Below, piece by piece: positions 35,643 to 44,743 of a stretch of DNA of 44,743 nt. The stretch spans positions 1-44,743 of the forward strand of contig NZ_JAJAQC010000056.1 of NCBI RefSeq assembly GCF_027604915.1, given 5' to 3'. The stretch's first letter is position 1, and each line of letters starts with the position of its first letter. The translations under genes were made by a program, and so were the position numbers. The notes below the pieces were generated by a model, which worked only from the letters and a program-made list of their open reading frames with translations, was not told the DNA's origin and ran no database searches. Origin of the DNA: Streptomonospora mangrovi. Its GTDB lineage: Bacteria > Actinomycetota > Actinomycetes > Streptosporangiales > Streptosporangiaceae.

Positions 35643-36638
35643 ATGGGCGGTTATGTCGCTCGGGTGCGGCATGACGAGCTGCCCGGCAGCGGTGCCGAGT
35701 TCGACCGGCTGGTGAACTCCGTGGCGCAGCGGTGGCGGGCGGTCGACCCGCTGCTGCCCGCGCCCACGCGCCCCCGGTCCAGCACCTATCCGCTCCTGAC
35801 GGTCAGCGACGAAAACGGCGAGCCGGTGGCCGCCGGCACCATGCGCTACACCTGGCACCAGCCGGGCGAGGTCGGCCGCACCTGGGGCATGCCCGACCAG
35901 CACTGGCTCACCCCCGTCGTCGGCGGCCCCGAACCCCGCAGGGCCCTGGACTCCCTGCTGTCGAGCTGGCGCGAGCAGCTCCAGCAGTTGCCCACCGGCA
36001 CCGGCTCGGAGTCGGCGGCCCTGCTCACCTGGCCGGCGCGCGACGTCTCGGCCGTCTCCGCGCTCCAGTGGCACGGCCTCCAGCCCTACAGCGTGCTGGC
36101 GGCCCGCGAGCGGCGCCGGGGCGTGCCGCCCTCGCTGCCGCCCCGCGACGTCACCATCCGGCTGGCCGACTCCCAGGACCTCACCCAGATCGTCAGCCTG
36201 CTCATGGAGGAGCACCGCTACGAGGAGCACTTCGGCGGTGTGTTCGTCCAGCCCGAGACCGCCGAGCAGACCCGGGGCGTGGCCGCGCGCTCGCTGGCGC
36301 GCTCGCCGTCGTGGATCTGGCTGGCCGAGCGCCGGGGGCGCCCCGTCGGCCTGATCTGGGTGTCCCCGCCCGACCGCGCCCGCTGGGCCGCCCCGCTGGT
36401 GCGCAGCGCGCCCGCCGCCCACATCGGCTACGGCGTGGTGGCCGAGGAGGAGCGCGGCCGGGGGATCGGCACCGCTCTGGTCAGCCACGCCCACCAGGCG
36501 CTGGACACCCACAACGTGCAGATCACGCTGCTGAACTACGCCATGCTCAACCCGCTGTCCGGCCCGTTCTGGAACCGCATGGGCTACCGCCCGGTGTGGA
36601 CCACCTGGGAGGTCCGCCCCGCGCTCGCCCTGCGCTGA
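35643..36638 (+). CDS. GNAT family N-acetyltransferase, two-domain form
   Basis: 331 residues from ATG 35643 (GGGAGG 4 nt upstream); an in-frame ATG at 35622 is an alternative with a poorer site. The C-terminal half (about 170-330) is a GNAT domain: VTIRLADSQDLTQIVSLL at its start, GYGVVAEEERGRGIGTALVSHA as the acetyl-CoA site and PFWNRMGYRPVWTTWEV at the end. The N-terminal half (VSDENGEPVAAGTMRYTWH, TGTGSESAALLTWPARD) looks like a degenerate second GNAT domain. The acceptor is unknown. It lies between a strong terminator and the HMG-CoA lyase-like gene's own promoter candidate, so it is probably monocistronic. Confidence 0.85.
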   Translation: MGGYVARVRHDELPGSGAEFDRLVNSVAQRWRAVDPLLPAPTRPRSSTYPLLTVSDENGEPVAAGTMRYTWHQPGEVGRTWGMPDQHWLTPVVGGPEPRRALDSLLSSWREQLQQLPTGTGSESAALLTWPARDVSAVSALQWHGLQPYSVLAARERRRGVPPSLPPRDVTIRLADSQDLTQIVSLLMEEHRYEEHFGGVFVQPETAEQTRGVAARSLARSPSWIWLAERRGRPVGLIWVSPPDRARWAAPLVRSAPAAHIGYGVVAEEERGRGIGTALVSHAHQALDTHNVQITLLNYAMLNPLSGPFWNRMGYRPVWTTWEVRPALALR

Positions 36639-36664
36639 CCGCGCGGGCCGCACCGCACTACCCT
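36635..36664 (+). promoter_or_regulatory. Candidate promoter of the HMG-CoA lyase-like gene
   Basis: CTGACC (36635-36640), an 18-nt spacer, and TACCCT (36659-36664). The -35 overlaps the end of the GNAT gene. The predicted transcript would begin with a 9-bp hairpin (GGCGCCGCC 36675-36683 with 36690-36698), about 25 nt before the start codon. Confidence 0.45.
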
Positions 36665-36723
36665 GGCCGGCAGGGGCGCCGCCGGGCGGGGCGGCGCCGG
36701 TGGACGCGACGAAGGGCGGACGC

Positions 36724-37626
36724 ATGGCGGCGGCGGAACGGGTGGAGATCGTCGAGGTCGGGCCGCGCGACGGCCTCCAGAACGAGGACACGCCCCTGTC
36801 GGTGGCGGACAAGGTGGAGCTGATCCGGCGGCTGGTCGCGGCGGGCGCGCGGCGCATCGAGGCCGTCAGCTTCGTCAACCCTCGCCGGGTGCCGCAGATG
36901 GCCGGCGCCGAGGAGGTCATGGCGGCGGTCCCGCGCACCGATGGCGTCTCCTACATCGGCCTGGTCCTCAACCGCAAGGGCCTGGACCGCGCCCTGGCCG
37001 CCGGGGTGGACGAGGTCAACGTCGCCATCCCGGCCACCGACGAGTTCTGTCGCCGCAACCAGGGCACCACCGTCGAGGAGATGACGGCGGTCTTCGCCGA
37101 CATCGCGGCGGCCGCCGCTGAGGCGGGCACGCCCGTCAGCGCCACCGTGTCCACCGCCTTCGGCTGCCCCTTCGAGGGCGAGACCGACCCCGGGCGCGTG
37201 GCCGCGATCGCCCGCGACGCGGCGGCGGCCGGAGCCGTCGAGATCGCCGTCGCCGACACCATCGGCGTGGGCGTGCCCCGCCAGGTGGCCGACCTGCTGG
37301 CCCGCGTCCGCGCGGCGGCCCCCGGCGTGCGGCTGCGCTGCCACTTCCACAACACGCGCAACACCGGCTACGCCAACGCCCACACCGCGCTGGAGCACGG
37401 CGTCGACGTGCTCGACGCGAGCGTCGGCGGGTTCGGCGGCTGCCCGTTCGCCCCCGGGGCCACCGGCAACATCGCCACCGAGGACCTCGTCTACCTGCTC
37501 GACCGAAGCGGTGCCGCCACGGGCGTCGACTCCGCCGCCACCGCCCGCGTGGGCACCTGGCTGGGGTCGCTCCTGGGCAAGGAGCCCCCGGCCCTCCTGG
37601 GCCGCGCTGGAGGCTTCCCCGGCTAG
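36724..37626 (+). CDS. Hydroxymethylglutaryl-CoA lyase-like enzyme
   Basis: 300 residues, normal for the family. The ATG has GAAGGGCGGA upstream. It is an HMGL/DRE-TIM barrel: VGPRDGLQNE (catalytic Arg15, metal Asp16), SFVNPRRVPQM, AFGCPFEG, metal His207 and His209 in HFHNT, and the active-site loop GGFGGCPFAPGATGN with Cys240 and the metal Asn. These match human and bacterial HMG-CoA lyase residue for residue at the catalytic positions. Reaction: HMG-CoA to acetoacetate and acetyl-CoA, the end of leucine breakdown. Relatives act on other 3-hydroxy-acyl-CoAs, so the substrate is probable, not proven. No other leucine catabolic genes adjoin it. Confidence 0.92.
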   Translation: MAAAERVEIVEVGPRDGLQNEDTPLSVADKVELIRRLVAAGARRIEAVSFVNPRRVPQMAGAEEVMAAVPRTDGVSYIGLVLNRKGLDRALAAGVDEVNVAIPATDEFCRRNQGTTVEEMTAVFADIAAAAAEAGTPVSATVSTAFGCPFEGETDPGRVAAIARDAAAAGAVEIAVADTIGVGVPRQVADLLARVRAAAPGVRLRCHFHNTRNTGYANAHTALEHGVDVLDASVGGFGGCPFAPGATGNIATEDLVYLLDRSGAATGVDSAATARVGTWLGSLLGKEPPALLGRAGGFPG

Positions 37627-37692
37627 GGCGGCCGGGTGGCCCACGGCGGTCTCCTCGCCGTCGATTCCACGGACGTGCCTGCGGTTCGCCCT

Positions 37693-37709
37693 GGGCGAGG
37701 CCCTCGCCC
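37693..37709 (+). terminator. Short hairpin after the HMG-CoA lyase-like gene
   Basis: GGGCGAG and CTCGCCC pair over 7 bp with a 3-nt loop, 66 nt beyond the stop. Modest strength. Confidence 0.4.
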
Positions 37710-37742
37710 GGGGTGTGTATCGGCGCAGGTGCCCGGCACTGT

Positions 37743-40154
<2,412 letters not shown>

Positions 40155-40229
40155 GCCGCCCGCACCGCGCAGACGGCACGCGCACACCGCGCCGCGGCCG
40201 CCGGCCGAGCCGCCGCGCCGCACCGCTCA

Positions 40230-40260
40230 GCGCCGCGCCCCGCACCCCGGGGCGCGGCGC
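40230..40260 (+). terminator. pyrG-nudix terminator
   Basis: GCGCCGCGCCCCG (40230-40242) and CGGGGCGCGGCGC (40248-40260) form a perfect 13-bp stem with a 5-nt loop, 75 nt after the nudix stop. Confidence 0.75.
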
Positions 40261-40378
40261 GGCGGGTTGTCCGAATTGGGGGAGGCTTGGCCGGGTATCG
40301 CCGTGTCGCCCGGCGAATGTCGGCGCCGTGTGGCATGATCGGCGCGTTGACCTCCCCAGCGGCGGAAGACGGGTGATC

Positions 40379-41392
40379 GTGGCAGCGGCCGAGCAGCACG
40401 CGTCCCCCGCGCGGCAGCCCGGTGCCGCGCTGGTCTCGGTGGTGCGCGGCTACCTCGACCACCTCGCCGTCGAACGCGGCCTGGCCGACAACACCCTGTC
40501 CTCCTACCGCCGCGACCTCAACCGCTACCTCGCGTTCCTGGCCGCCCGCGGCCACACCGCCCTCGACGGCGTCACCGAGTCCGACGTCACCGAGTTCCTG
40601 CGCCGGCTGCGCGAGGGCGACTCCGACCACCCGCCCCTGGGCACCAACTCCGCCGGCCGCGCCGTGGTGGCCGTGCGCGGGCTGCACCGGTTCGCCCTGC
40701 GCGAGGGCATCACCGCCACCGACCCCGCCGGGGGAGTGCGCCCGCCCGCGCCGCCGCGCCGGCTGCCCAAGGCGGTGTCGCTGGACACCATCGAGTCCCT
40801 GCTGGGCGCGGTGCCGGCCGAGGGCGACCCCCGCGCCGCCCGCGACCGCGCCCTGCTCGAACTCCTCTACGGCACCGGCGCGCGGATCTCCGAGGCCGTG
40901 GGCCTGGACGTCGACGACCTCACCCGCGTCAGCGCCGGCGGATCGGGAGCCGAGGGCGCCGACGGCTCCGGCGAGGTCAGCGTGGTGCGGTTCCGCGGCA
41001 AGGGCGGCAAGGAGCGGCTGGTGCCGATCGGCCGGTTCGCGCGCGGCGCGGTGGAGTCCTACCTGGTGCGGGCGCGGCCGGTGCTGGCGGCCTCGGGCCG
41101 GGGGGTGCCCGCGCTGTTCCTCAACGCCCGCGGCGGGCGGCTGACCCGCCAGGGCGCGTGGTCGGTGCTGCGGGCTGCGGCCGAGCGCGCCGGGCTCAGC
41201 GACATCTCGCCGCACACCCTGCGGCACTCCTTCGCCACCCACCTGCTCGACGGCGGCGCCGACGTCCGTGTGGTGCAGGAGCTGCTGGGCCACGCCTCGG
41301 TGACCACCACCCAGGTCTATACGATGGTCACCGTTGACCGCCTGCGCGAGGTCTACGCGGCCAGCCACCCCCGGGCCAACGCCGCCGGGTGA
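40379..41392 (+). CDS. xerD: Site-specific tyrosine recombinase XerD
   Basis: 337 residues from GTG 40379; an in-frame GTG two codons earlier (40373) is equally possible, as neither has a strong ribosome binding site. N-terminal core-binding SAM-like domain (about 15-125). In the catalytic domain the full residue set is present: Arg169 (GTGARISE), Lys208 (FRGKGGKER), His279 and Arg282 ([10 protein letters not shown]), His305 (LLGHASV) and nucleophile Tyr314. A short Gly/Ser/Glu insert (about 186-200) precedes the beta-hairpin Lys. It resolves chromosome dimers with XerC at dif; no dif-like site was seen here. The neighbourhood supports XerD over an integrase: no attachment site or phage genes. 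Confidence 0.95.
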   Translation: MAAAEQHASPARQPGAALVSVVRGYLDHLAVERGLADNTLSSYRRDLNRYLAFLAARGHTALDGVTESDVTEFLRRLREGDSDHPPLGTNSAGRAVVAVRGLHRFALREGITATDPAGGVRPPAPPRRLPKAVSLDTIESLLGAVPAEGDPRAARDRALLELLYGTGARISEAVGLDVDDLTRVSAGGSGAEGADGSGEVSVVRFRGKGGKERLVPIGRFARGAVESYLVRARPVLAASGRGVPALFLNARGGRLTRQGAWSVLRAAAERAGLSDISPHTLRHSFATHLLDGGADVRVVQELLGHASVTTTQVYTMVTVDRLREVYAASHPRANAAG

Positions 41393-41471
41393 GGCCCCGC
41401 CGCCGGCCGCCCGGTGACCCCCGGTGCGCGAACCCGCCCGGCACCGGCGGGCGAGGCCGTAGAGTGTCGCG

Positions 41472-41501
41472 TTGAATCATTGCGTGCCGTCGTTCTAGAG
41501 T
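41472..41501 (+). promoter_or_regulatory. Promoter of the parA-scpAB cluster
   Basis: TTGAAT (41472-41477), an 18-nt spacer, and TAGAGT (41496-41501), in a locally AT-richer stretch after xerD. It predicts a leader of about 100 nt before parA. Confidence 0.6.
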
Positions 41502-41609
41502 CGCCGCACGACGGTTGGTCGCTGTCGACATATTGAGTTTTTCCGACGGCCGGCCGCGCGGGGCGCCCAACCGCCCGGCGCCGGCGGGTCCGTAGGGAGG
41601 TCAAGGGTT

Positions 41610-42569
41610 GTGAGCTGGTCGGAGTACGACGACGCGGAGCCGGTCGGCCCCGTCGACGACAACATGCCGGACTCCCCGGTGAGCAACCCATGGGGGGAAA
41701 CGCGCAGCACGGGGGCGGCACTGCAAGCGAAAAGACCGAAGCCGGAGTTCCCGGTACCGGCGCCGTTGGACAGCCACGGCCCGGCCCGTATCGTAGCACT
41801 GTGTAATCAGAAGGGTGGGGTCGGTAAGACCACGACGACGATCAACCTCGGCGCGGCCATCGCCGAGTACGGCAGGCGGGTGCTGCTGGTCGACTTCGAC
41901 CCGCAGGGCGCGCTGTCGGTGGGGCTGGGGCGGCTGGACCCGCGCGAACTCGACCTCACCGTCTACAACCTGCTCATGCAGCGCGACGTCACCGTCGAGG
42001 ACGTCCTGATCAAGACCGACGTCGACGGCCTCGACCTCATCCCGAGCAACATCGACCTGTCGGCGGCCGAGGTCCAGTTGGTGGGCGAGGTCGCCCGCGA
42101 GCACATGCTCTCGCGCGCACTGCGCCCGGTCATCAACGACTACGACGTCGTGCTCATCGACTGCCAGCCGTCGCTGGGCCTGCTCACCGTCAACGCGCTC
42201 ACCGCCGCCGACGGCGTGATCGTGCCGCTGGAGTGCGAGTTCTTCGCGCTGCGCGGTGTCGCGCTGCTCATGGACACCATCCAGAAGGTGCAGGAGCGGC
42301 TCAACGAGAACCTGGTGATCGACGGCTTCCTGGGCACCATGTACGACCCGCGCACCCTGCACGCGCGCGAGGTCCTGGCCACCATCATCGACGGGTTCGG
42401 CGACAAGGTCTACGGCACCGTCATCAACCGCACCGTCCGCTTCCCCGACGCCACCGTCGCCGGGGAACCCATCACCCGCTTCGACTCCTCGTCGGCGGGC
42501 GCCAACGCCTACCGGGAGCTGGCGAAGGAGGTGCTGGCCAGGTGGCCAATCAGCGGACACGACGCGTGA
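41610..42569 (+). CDS. parA: ParA/Soj family ATPase linked to ScpAB
   Basis: 319 residues, GTG start with GGGAGG 9 nt upstream. The first about 58 residues are a disordered, acidic/Pro-rich extension. The deviant Walker A KGGVGKTT lies at 68-75, with signature Lys68 and Lys73. VLLVDFDPQGALS, Walker B DVVLIDCQPSLGLLT and the DNA-binding-type basic patches of chromosomal ParA follow. No parB gene or recognisable parS site is present. This resembles the second, ScpAB-associated ParA of actinobacteria (for example Rv1708) and not the origin-proximal ParAB pair. It should form ATP-dependent dimers on DNA. Its stop overlaps the next start (GTGA). Confidence 0.93.
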   Translation: MSWSEYDDAEPVGPVDDNMPDSPVSNPWGETRSTGAALQAKRPKPEFPVPAPLDSHGPARIVALCNQKGGVGKTTTTINLGAAIAEYGRRVLLVDFDPQGALSVGLGRLDPRELDLTVYNLLMQRDVTVEDVLIKTDVDGLDLIPSNIDLSAAEVQLVGEVAREHMLSRALRPVINDYDVVLIDCQPSLGLLTVNALTAADGVIVPLECEFFALRGVALLMDTIQKVQERLNENLVIDGFLGTMYDPRTLHAREVLATIIDGFGDKVYGTVINRTVRFPDATVAGEPITRFDSSSAGANAYRELAKEVLARWPISGHDA

Positions 42570-42940
42570 CGCTGCCGGGCGCCGACGAGCTGTTCTTCCG
42601 CCCGTCGGAGCCCGCCGCGCCCGAGCCCGCGCCACCGGAGCCCGAACCGCCCGCCGCCCGCCCCGCCGGGGCCTCCGGCGGCGCGCGCCCGGTGCCGCGC
42701 GCCCGGCCCGCGCGCCCGCCCCGGCCCAGCGGCCGGCAGCGCCACGACGAGAAGATCACGGTCTACATCTCGGCGCCCGAACTGCTGGCGCTGGAGCAGA
42801 CCCGGCTGACCCTGCGGGGCGACCACGGCATCACGGCCGACCGCGGCCGCATCGTCCGCGAGGCGGTGGCGGTCCTGCTGGCCGACTTCGAGGAGCACGG
42901 GGCCTCCAGCATGCTGGTGCGGCGGCTGAGCGAGACGTGA
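42566..42940 (+). CDS. Small ribbon-helix-helix-like protein coupled to ParA
   Basis: 124 residues from GTG 42566, which overlaps the parA stop. An in-frame GTG at 42542 has a better site (AAGGAGG 10 nt upstream) and would add 8 residues. Residues 1-60 are Pro/Ala/Glu-rich and disordered. Residues about 63-110 read as strand-helix-helix: EKITVYISAPELLALEQTRL, then RGRIVREAVAVLLADFEEHG, the pattern of ribbon-helix-helix DNA-binding dimers. Position directly after parA suggests a DNA-binding or ParA-stimulating partner in place of ParB; this is inference. I cannot name the family. Confidence 0.85.
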   Translation: MTLPGADELFFRPSEPAAPEPAPPEPEPPAARPAGASGGARPVPRARPARPPRPSGRQRHDEKITVYISAPELLALEQTRLTLRGDHGITADRGRIVREAVAVLLADFEEHGASSMLVRRLSET

Positions 42941-42944
42941 CCAC

Positions 42945-42964
42945 GGCACCGGTTCAACGGTGCC
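42945..42964 (+). promoter_or_regulatory. Hairpin across the annotated scpA start
   Basis: GGCACCG (42945-42951) and CGGTGCC (42958-42964) pair perfectly around a 6-nt loop and include the GTG at 42960. It could limit scpA initiation or indicate that translation begins downstream. Confidence 0.35.
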
Positions 42965-43844
42965 ACCCTGGAACGATGACCCAGAGCAGTCCGGCCTCGC
43001 CCCGGGCGCGCCCATGAGCGCTCCCGGCGGCGAGGCCGCTTCCGACGGCGGATTCCAGGTGCACCTGGACAACTTCGAGGGGCCCTTCGACCTGCTCCTC
43101 GGGTTGATCTCCAAGCACAAGCTCGACATCACCGAGGTGTCGCTGTCGAAGGTCACCGACGAGTTCATCGCCTACATCCACGCCCACGAGGGGAACTGGG
43201 ACCTCGACCAGGCCAGCCACTTCCTGCTGGTGGCGGCCACGCTGCTGGACCTGAAGGCGGCGCGGCTGCTGCCGCGCGGCGACGTGGAGGACGAGGCCGA
43301 CCTCGCCCTGCTGGAGGCGCGCGACCTGCTGTTCGCCCGCCTGCTCCAGTACCGCGCCTACAAGGAGGCCGCCGCCGTGCTGGCGGGGCGCCTGTCCGCG
43401 CAGGGCCGGCGCTTCCCGCGCGCGGTGCGGCTGGAACCGCGGTTCGCCGAGGCGCGCCCCGACGTGTTCATCAAGCTGGGCCCCCAGGAGTTCGCGATGC
43501 TGGCGGCGCGGGTGTTCACCCCCCGCGAACCGCCCAGCGTCCCGGTGACCCACATCCACCAGACCCGCACCTCGGTGCGCGAGCAGGCCGAGGTGGTGGT
43601 GCGCGCGCTGCGCGAGCACGGGCGGCTGACGTTCGCCGAGCTGACCGCCGACTGCGCCGGCACCTTCGAGGTCGTCGCGCGGTTCCTGGCGCTGCTGGAG
43701 CTGTACCGGGCCGCCAGTGTGGGATTCGACCAGCCCGAGCCGCTGGCCGAGCTGGTGATCACCTGGACCGGCAGCGCCGAGGGGACGATCGCGGTGTCCG
43801 ACGAGTTCGACCAGGCCAGGCGCGAGAGCGAGGAGGAGACGTGA
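42960..43844 (+). CDS. scpA: Segregation and condensation protein A
   Basis: 294 residues if GTG 42960 is used; ATG 43014 (276 residues) is an alternative, and neither has a clear Shine-Dalgarno sequence. ScpA is the kleisin that bridges the two SMC heads. The N-terminal kleisin domain is unmistakable: FQVHLDNFEGPFDLLLGLISKHKLDITEVSLSKVTDEFIAYI. A helical middle region (ATLLDLKAARLLPRG) follows, and a C-terminal winged helix (LTFAELTADCAGTFEVVARFLALLELYRAA) binds the SMC cap. ScpB is encoded next with a GTGA overlap. smc itself is not in the window. Confidence 0.95.
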   Translation: MPPWNDDPEQSGLAPGAPMSAPGGEAASDGGFQVHLDNFEGPFDLLLGLISKHKLDITEVSLSKVTDEFIAYIHAHEGNWDLDQASHFLLVAATLLDLKAARLLPRGDVEDEADLALLEARDLLFARLLQYRAYKEAAAVLAGRLSAQGRRFPRAVRLEPRFAEARPDVFIKLGPQEFAMLAARVFTPREPPSVPVTHIHQTRTSVREQAEVVVRALREHGRLTFAELTADCAGTFEVVARFLALLELYRAASVGFDQPEPLAELVITWTGSAEGTIAVSDEFDQARRESEEET

Positions 43845-44452
43845 GCGCGGTGGAGCACGAGGAGGCGGCGGCGCGGCCGCCGGCGGCCGGCGGCGGGGGC
43901 GAGGCGGAGCTGCGCCGCGACCTGGAGGCTGTGCTGATGGTGGTGGACCAGCCGGTCGCCGAGTACGACCTGGCCCGCGCCTTCGACCGCCCGGTCGAGG
44001 AGATCGCGCGGGTGCTGGCCGAGCTGGCGGGGGAGTACACCGCGCAGGGCCGCGGCTTCGACCTGCGCCAGGTGGCCGAGGGCTGGCGGTTCTACACCCG
44101 GCCCGAGTGCGCCGCCGTGGTCGAGCACTTCCTCAAGGAGGGCCAGGAGGTCCGGCTGACCCAGGCCGCGCTGGAGACGCTTGCGGTGGTGGCCTACCGC
44201 CAGCCGGTGTCGCGCGGGCGGGTCTCCGCGGTGCGCGGTGTGAACTGCGACGGGGTTATGCGTACCCTCGTACTGAGGGGCCTGATCGAGGAGGCCGGAC
44301 AGGACCCGGAGTCCGGCGCGCTGCTCTACCGCACCACCACCTATTTCCTGGAGCGTCTGGGCCTTCGCGACCTCGGCGAACTCCCCGACCTCGCCCCCTT
44401 CCTGCCTGACGACATCGAAGGTTTTGACGACACCGGTGAACACGCCACGTAA
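43841..44452 (+). CDS. scpB: Segregation and condensation protein B
   Basis: 203 residues. The GTG overlaps the scpA stop (GTGA), with GAGGAGGAGA upstream. It is a tandem winged-helix protein: RRDLEAVLMVVDQPVAEYDLARAFDRPVEEIARVLAELAGEY (first domain, about 24-65) and RLTQAALETLAVVAYRQPVSRGRVSAVRGVNCDGVMRTLVLRGLIEE (second, about 104-150). ScpB dimers bind the middle of ScpA and regulate the SMC ring. The following rluB frame starts inside the last codons, so four junctions in this cluster overlap or nearly touch. Confidence 0.96.
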   Translation: MSAVEHEEAAARPPAAGGGGEAELRRDLEAVLMVVDQPVAEYDLARAFDRPVEEIARVLAELAGEYTAQGRGFDLRQVAEGWRFYTRPECAAVVEHFLKEGQEVRLTQAALETLAVVAYRQPVSRGRVSAVRGVNCDGVMRTLVLRGLIEEAGQDPESGALLYRTTTYFLERLGLRDLGELPDLAPFLPDDIEGFDDTGEHAT

Positions 44453-44743
44453 GAACGACCGATCCCGCGGTGAGCGGGACCACGACGACCGCCGCGCCGA
44501 GCGCGGCCGGTCCGCCCCGCGCGGTGAGCGCGGCGACCACGACACCTCGGCCCGGCGCGGCGGCGCCCGCGGGGCCGCCAACGCTACGGGGCGTGACGGC
44601 AACCGGGGGGCGGCCCGCGGGTCCTCCGGCGACCGCTTCGCGCGCGGCGGCCGCGGTGAGCGGTCCGACCGCGCCGGCGGCGGCGCCCGCGGCGACCGCC
44701 CGGCGCGCTCGGGCGGCCCCGGCGGCTACGGCCGCGGCGACCG
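44436..44743 (+). CDS. rluB: Pseudouridine synthase RluB, N-terminal part (3' partial)
   Basis: The frame opens at GTG 44436, overlaps the scpB stop by 17 nt and stays open to the window end (102 complete codons). Everything visible is an Arg/Gly/Asp-rich low-complexity segment with repeated RGER and RGDR units, the kind of extension that precedes the S4 and catalytic domains of RluB in actinobacteria. No catalytic residue is in view, so the identity rests on gene order (scpA-scpB-rluB) and the RG-rich start. It would modify 23S rRNA. A different RG-rich protein is possible but less likely. Confidence 0.7.
   Translation, partial: MNTPRKNDRSRGERDHDDRRAERGRSAPRGERGDHDTSARRGGARGAANATGRDGNRGAARGSSGDRFARGGRGERSDRAGGGARGDRPARSGGPGGYGRGD

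Noticed and set aside
40379-41392. Phage integrase reading of the tyrosine recombinase, with the tRNA at 18172 as an attachment site
   Set aside because: The gene order is that of chromosomal xerD. The tRNA lies 22 kb away, no duplicated tRNA 3' end was noticed and no phage genes occur.
41393-41609. parS site or dif site near xerD and parA
   Set aside because: No GTTTCACGTGAAAC-like or dif-like palindrome was recognised in the gap or in the flanking intergenic DNA.

Overview
This is a very GC-rich chromosomal stretch (well above 70% G+C by eye, third codon positions almost all G or C). GTG starts are frequent, one TTG start is present, and long spurious ORFs lie antisense to most real genes. 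The gene content and order point to an actinomycete: gltBD, pyk, an ANTAR response regulator, livHMGF, polA, rpsA-coaE-uvrB, and pyrG-nudix-xerD-parA-scpAB-rluB. I infer Streptosporangiales, probably Nocardiopsaceae-like (Nocardiopsis, Streptomonospora, Thermobifida), but no rRNA or other decisive marker is in the window. I see no insertion sequence, prophage, CRISPR array or plasmid gene. The window is core chromosome.

Layout. (1) 1-2052: two tandem paralogous single-pass membrane proteins of unknown function, the first cut by the window edge. (2) 2085-3821 (minus): a long relative of archaeal branched-polyamine synthase BpsA. (3) 4589-10642: gltB and gltD, both NADPH-glutamate synthase subunits, after a long non-coding upstream region. 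(4) 10769-12955: a DUF2784 membrane protein, a prenyltransferase/squalene-cyclase-fold-like protein and a DJ-1/PfpI protein. (5) 13027-15547: pyruvate kinase, and on the minus strand a membrane-anchored DUF1266 protein. (6) 15808-18034: a drug-efflux MFS pump and a divergent TetR regulator sharing an operator-like palindrome. (7) 18172-18966: a minus-strand tRNA gene with anticodon CAA but a short (class I) variable loop, then an ANTAR response regulator (PdtaR type). (8) 19329-25462: livHMGF, a branched-chain amino acid ABC transporter operon whose LivH carries a secreted N-terminal domain and whose LivF carries a long N-terminal extension. The substrate-binding lipoprotein gene converges on it from the other strand. 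(9) 25853-29755: a hotdog thioesterase, polA and arfB. (10) 30198-35096: rpsA behind a strong promoter and a long leader, then a GNAT gene, coaE and uvrB. (11) 35147-37626: a compositionally odd gap, a GNAT gene and an HMG-CoA lyase-like gene. (12) 37864-44743: pyrG-nudix, xerD, and a translationally coupled parA-small protein-scpA-scpB-rluB chromosome-segregation cluster, rluB cut by the window end.

How the genes work together. GltBD makes glutamate from glutamine and 2-oxoglutarate. The liv system imports branched-chain amino acids, and the HMG-CoA lyase-like enzyme would fit leucine breakdown. ParA with ScpA/ScpB serves chromosome organisation, XerD resolves dimers, and UvrB and PolA serve excision repair. 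Several genes (the cyclase-like gene at 11299, pyk, the ANTAR regulator, polA) have a TANNNT -10 element ending 6-7 nt before the start codon and no Shine-Dalgarno sequence, so they look leaderless. Gene ends are often marked by perfect GC-rich hairpins without a long T run.

The most unusual items are the class I CAA tRNA, the LivH fusion, the extended bacterial BpsA relative, the small ribbon-helix-helix-like protein coupled to ParA, and a 25-bp near-perfect palindrome upstream of the binding-protein gene. I found no clear multi-gene system that I would call undescribed.
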